A DNA stretch of 8,228 nt from Chitinophagales bacterium. GTDB taxonomy: Bacteria; Bacteroidota; Bacteroidia; Chitinophagales; Saprospiraceae. The first letter of the stretch is position 1, and every line of letters begins with the position of its first letter. Both the position numbers and the translations under genes were made by a program. Where the stretch lies: positions 1-8,228 of the forward strand of contig JAAFHO010000227.1 of NCBI GenBank assembly GCA_013297575.1. The letters are read 5' to 3'. The notes beneath the pieces are model-generated. The model saw nothing but the letters and a program-made list of their open reading frames with translations, ran no database searches and had not been told where the DNA came from. Positions 6,634-8,228 of this stretch are shown piece after piece.

Positions 6634-6641
6634 TACCTTTG
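6634..6641 (+). promoter_or_regulatory. -7 promoter box of trpE
   Basis: TACCTTTG matches the Bacteroidota -7 consensus TAnnTTTG perfectly and places the transcription start at about 6647-6649, giving a leader of about 58 bases before the trpE ATG. The -33 element is weak or absent. The leader has no ATG and no run of Trp codons, so leader-peptide attenuation is not supported, and it is too short for a T-box. Confidence 0.55.
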
Positions 6642-6647
6642 CATCAT

Positions 6648-6659
6648 TGTACCAGTACA
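6648..6659 (+). promoter_or_regulatory. Palindrome at the predicted trpE transcription start (candidate operator)
   Basis: TGTAC-CA-GTACA is a perfect inverted repeat with a two-base centre, lying exactly where transcription from the upstream TACCTTTG box should begin. A repressor bound here would block initiation, which fits a biosynthetic gene. It shares GTAC halves with known Trp operators of other bacteria but is shorter, so the identity of any binding protein is unknown. Confidence 0.35.
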
Positions 6660-6706
6660 TTGATACATAGTAGTGCTTATCCGATCAATCGAAAAAGATA
6701 AAAATA

Positions 6707-8194
6707 ATGTTTACATCAGCAAGTCGCCTCCACTATTGCGAGGCATTAGAATTATACGCAGCACTCCGCAATAACGGCGCTTCTTGTTTGTTTGAAAGCG
6801 CATCGGCGGTTGACAAAAGTAGCCGTATGTCTCTGATTGGGGTGAACCCTTCGCTTGAACTGACGGGAAAGGAAGATCGATTGGAGATCCGTTTGTTAGA
6901 AGAACGCGGACGACCTTTTTATGAATTTATCCAACAAGAATTTGCTGAATTTATCGAATCGGAAAGTAATTCGGGACTTGGATTTGATTTGGTGATACCT
7001 CAAATACCGTTTTATGGGCCGGAAGAAGACCGATTAAGCCGACAAAATATTGCACAACCATTGCGCAGGATGTTGGCTCATTTTTCCAATTCAGAGAAGA
7101 ATTTTATGGGCTTGTATGGGGCATTGGGCTACCGTTTTGTTTATCTTTTTGAAGACATTGCACACCAAAAACCTTGCCCTGATCCTGATTTTCACTTGTT
7201 TTTATTCGATAATATCCTGCTGTTCAATCACTTAACAAAAGACCTGACGTTGTATGTCAGCCGTGCTACCGAAGCCGAAACATTGGAGGCCGAACAACAT
7301 TTGAAAAATTTAGTTCATCAAGCCTCGGTGGAAGGGGATAGGGTAGCGCAATTGCCAGTACCTACTTTTTCTAATACCGTTTCCCAGCCCGATGATGCTA
7401 CTTTTATGCAGCAGGTAGATAAGGGCATCCGCTTGTGTAATGAAGGTGAATTATTAGAAATTGTTTTGAGCCGTAAACAAACTATGCGTGTAGCAGGCGA
7501 TATGTTGCCATTGTATGCGCGCTATCGCAAAATTAACCCGAGTCCATACTTATTTTACTTTGATTTTGGTAATGAAACACTGTTGGGGGCCAGTCCGGAA
7601 CTCATGCTGCGCTACGAAGATGGACGCGCTACTTTGCGACCGATTAGTGGGAGTATTCGCCGTTCGGAGAACCCGATTGAAGACCACCGACTGATGATGG
7701 AACTGCTCAATTCGCCCAAAGAAAACTCGGAATTGGATATGTTGATCGACTTGGGTCGCAATGATTTGGCGCGGATATGCAAGCCCGGTATCGAGATTGA
7801 GCACTACCGAATTATTGAAAAATACAGCCACGTGACGCATACGGTTTCGCAGGTTGGCGGCATTTTAGAAGATCGTTATACTGGGTTTGATGCATTAATT
7901 GCCAGCCTTAATGCCGGTACGCTCACGGGTGCGCCCAAGATTGCGGCGATGCATTATATCGAGCAAATTGAAAAACATACCCGCGGATACTATGGTGGCT
8001 GTATCGGCTGGATGCTATTTGACGGTGATGTAAATACCGCAATTACGATTAGAACGGCACATATCCGCGATGGATTATTGTCTTTTTGCGCCGGAGCAAC
8101 ACTATTATACGAGTCCGATCCGGAGAGCGAATTGAAAGAGACAAGGATCAAATCGGGTGCTTTTTTGTCGGCAGTAGCCTCATTGCAAGCGTAG
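6707..8194 (+). CDS. trpE: Anthranilate synthase component I
   Basis: This 495-residue enzyme subunit converts chorismate to anthranilate, the first committed step of tryptophan synthesis, normally using ammonia from the TrpG glutaminase. The N-terminal domain carries the feedback (tryptophan-binding) motif CLFESAS (27-33) with SSRMSLIG (38-45). The chorismate-binding domain spans about 228-490: LLGASPELM (292-300), RPISGS (311-316), LIDLGRNDLARIC (346-358), a conserved His in SHVTHTVSQV (374-383), GTLTGAPK (404-411), YYGGCIG (428-434), and the Glu residues of ESDPESELKETR that bind the metal. The PIxG position is Ser rather than Lys, which argues for TrpE over PabB. The layout resembles the enterobacterial TrpE form more than the common one. 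Odd residues are Thr in TGAPK, PISGS for PIAGT, and Glu251 where Gln is usual. No trpG is visible before the window ends. Confidence 0.92.
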   Translation: MFTSASRLHYCEALELYAALRNNGASCLFESASAVDKSSRMSLIGVNPSLELTGKEDRLEIRLLEERGRPFYEFIQQEFAEFIESESNSGLGFDLVIPQIPFYGPEEDRLSRQNIAQPLRRMLAHFSNSEKNFMGLYGALGYRFVYLFEDIAHQKPCPDPDFHLFLFDNILLFNHLTKDLTLYVSRATEAETLEAEQHLKNLVHQASVEGDRVAQLPVPTFSNTVSQPDDATFMQQVDKGIRLCNEGELLEIVLSRKQTMRVAGDMLPLYARYRKINPSPYLFYFDFGNETLLGASPELMLRYEDGRATLRPISGSIRRSENPIEDHRLMMELLNSPKENSELDMLIDLGRNDLARICKPGIEIEHYRIIEKYSHVTHTVSQVGGILEDRYTGFDALIASLNAGTLTGAPKIAAMHYIEQIEKHTRGYYGGCIGWMLFDGDVNTAITIRTAHIRDGLLSFCAGATLLYESDPESELKETRIKSGAFLSAVASLQA

Positions 8195-8197
8195 CCT

Positions 8198-8228
8198 TTA
8201 TTGCACCTTTATCAGGAAATCGGCGGTA
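8198..8228 (-). CDS. Possible 3' tail of a convergent gene
   Basis: On the minus strand the last bases of the window read as TADFLIKVQ followed by TAA (8200-8198). The alternating beta-strand character and short ending resemble the C-termini of many Bacteroidota exported proteins. If real, the gene converges on trpE with only three bases between the stops and lies mostly outside the window. Nine codons cannot prove a gene; the alternative is plain intergenic DNA before a plus-strand trp gene. Confidence 0.25.
   Translation of the reverse strand, partial: TADFLIKVQ

Noticed and set aside
6256..6663. 135-codon plus-strand frame
   Set aside because: It lies almost wholly antisense to the RNase P RNA, whose conserved helices explain the sequence; the protein has no recognisable character.
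6659..6689. ATTGAT and ATCAAT pair in the trpE leader as an attenuator stem
   Set aside because: Six AT-rich pairs across a 19-base loop, with no competing stem and no leader peptide, are too weak to call.

Overview
The window looks like chromosomal DNA from a member of the Bacteroidota, most likely the Saprospiria. Three things point there. A large secreted protein carries SprB-type repeats and a gliding-motility/type IX secretion C-terminal domain, behind N-terminal modules of a kind common in that group. Upstream regions carry the Bacteroidota -7 box TAnnTTTG. Shine-Dalgarno sites are absent. The species cannot be fixed from the sequence alone.

Layout from left to right. Bases 1-902 form an AT-rich minus-strand block of unknown function. 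It holds a small lipoprotein gene (387-902), two possible tiny reading frames in the gap below it, and the 5' part of a gene for an exported protein that runs off the left edge (1-182). Bases 903-1124 have no gene. A minus-strand housekeeping block follows. In transcription order it contains rnpB (RNase P RNA, about 6523-6131), a 920-residue type IX-secreted SprB-repeat surface protein (6039-3277), hisS (3224-1869) and trmB (1823-1125). The right arm is on the plus strand: trpE (6707-8194), divergent from rnpB across a gap of about 180 bases. The last 31 bases may be the tail of a convergent minus-strand gene.

How the genes fit together. rnpB, hisS and trmB all act on tRNA: 5' maturation, histidine charging and m7G46 methylation. 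The surface protein sits between rnpB and hisS, and a 9-bp inverted repeat separates it from hisS. trpE starts tryptophan biosynthesis and keeps the allosteric tryptophan-site motif. Its leader has no Trp-codon leader peptide, but a small palindrome lies at the predicted transcription start.

I did not find a clearly new biological system. The best leads are a 32-codon frame coupled by an ATGA overlap to an exported protein, the hairpin ahead of hisS, the compact L15 region of the RNase P RNA, the operator-like palindrome at trpE, and altered motif residues in TrmB and TrpE.
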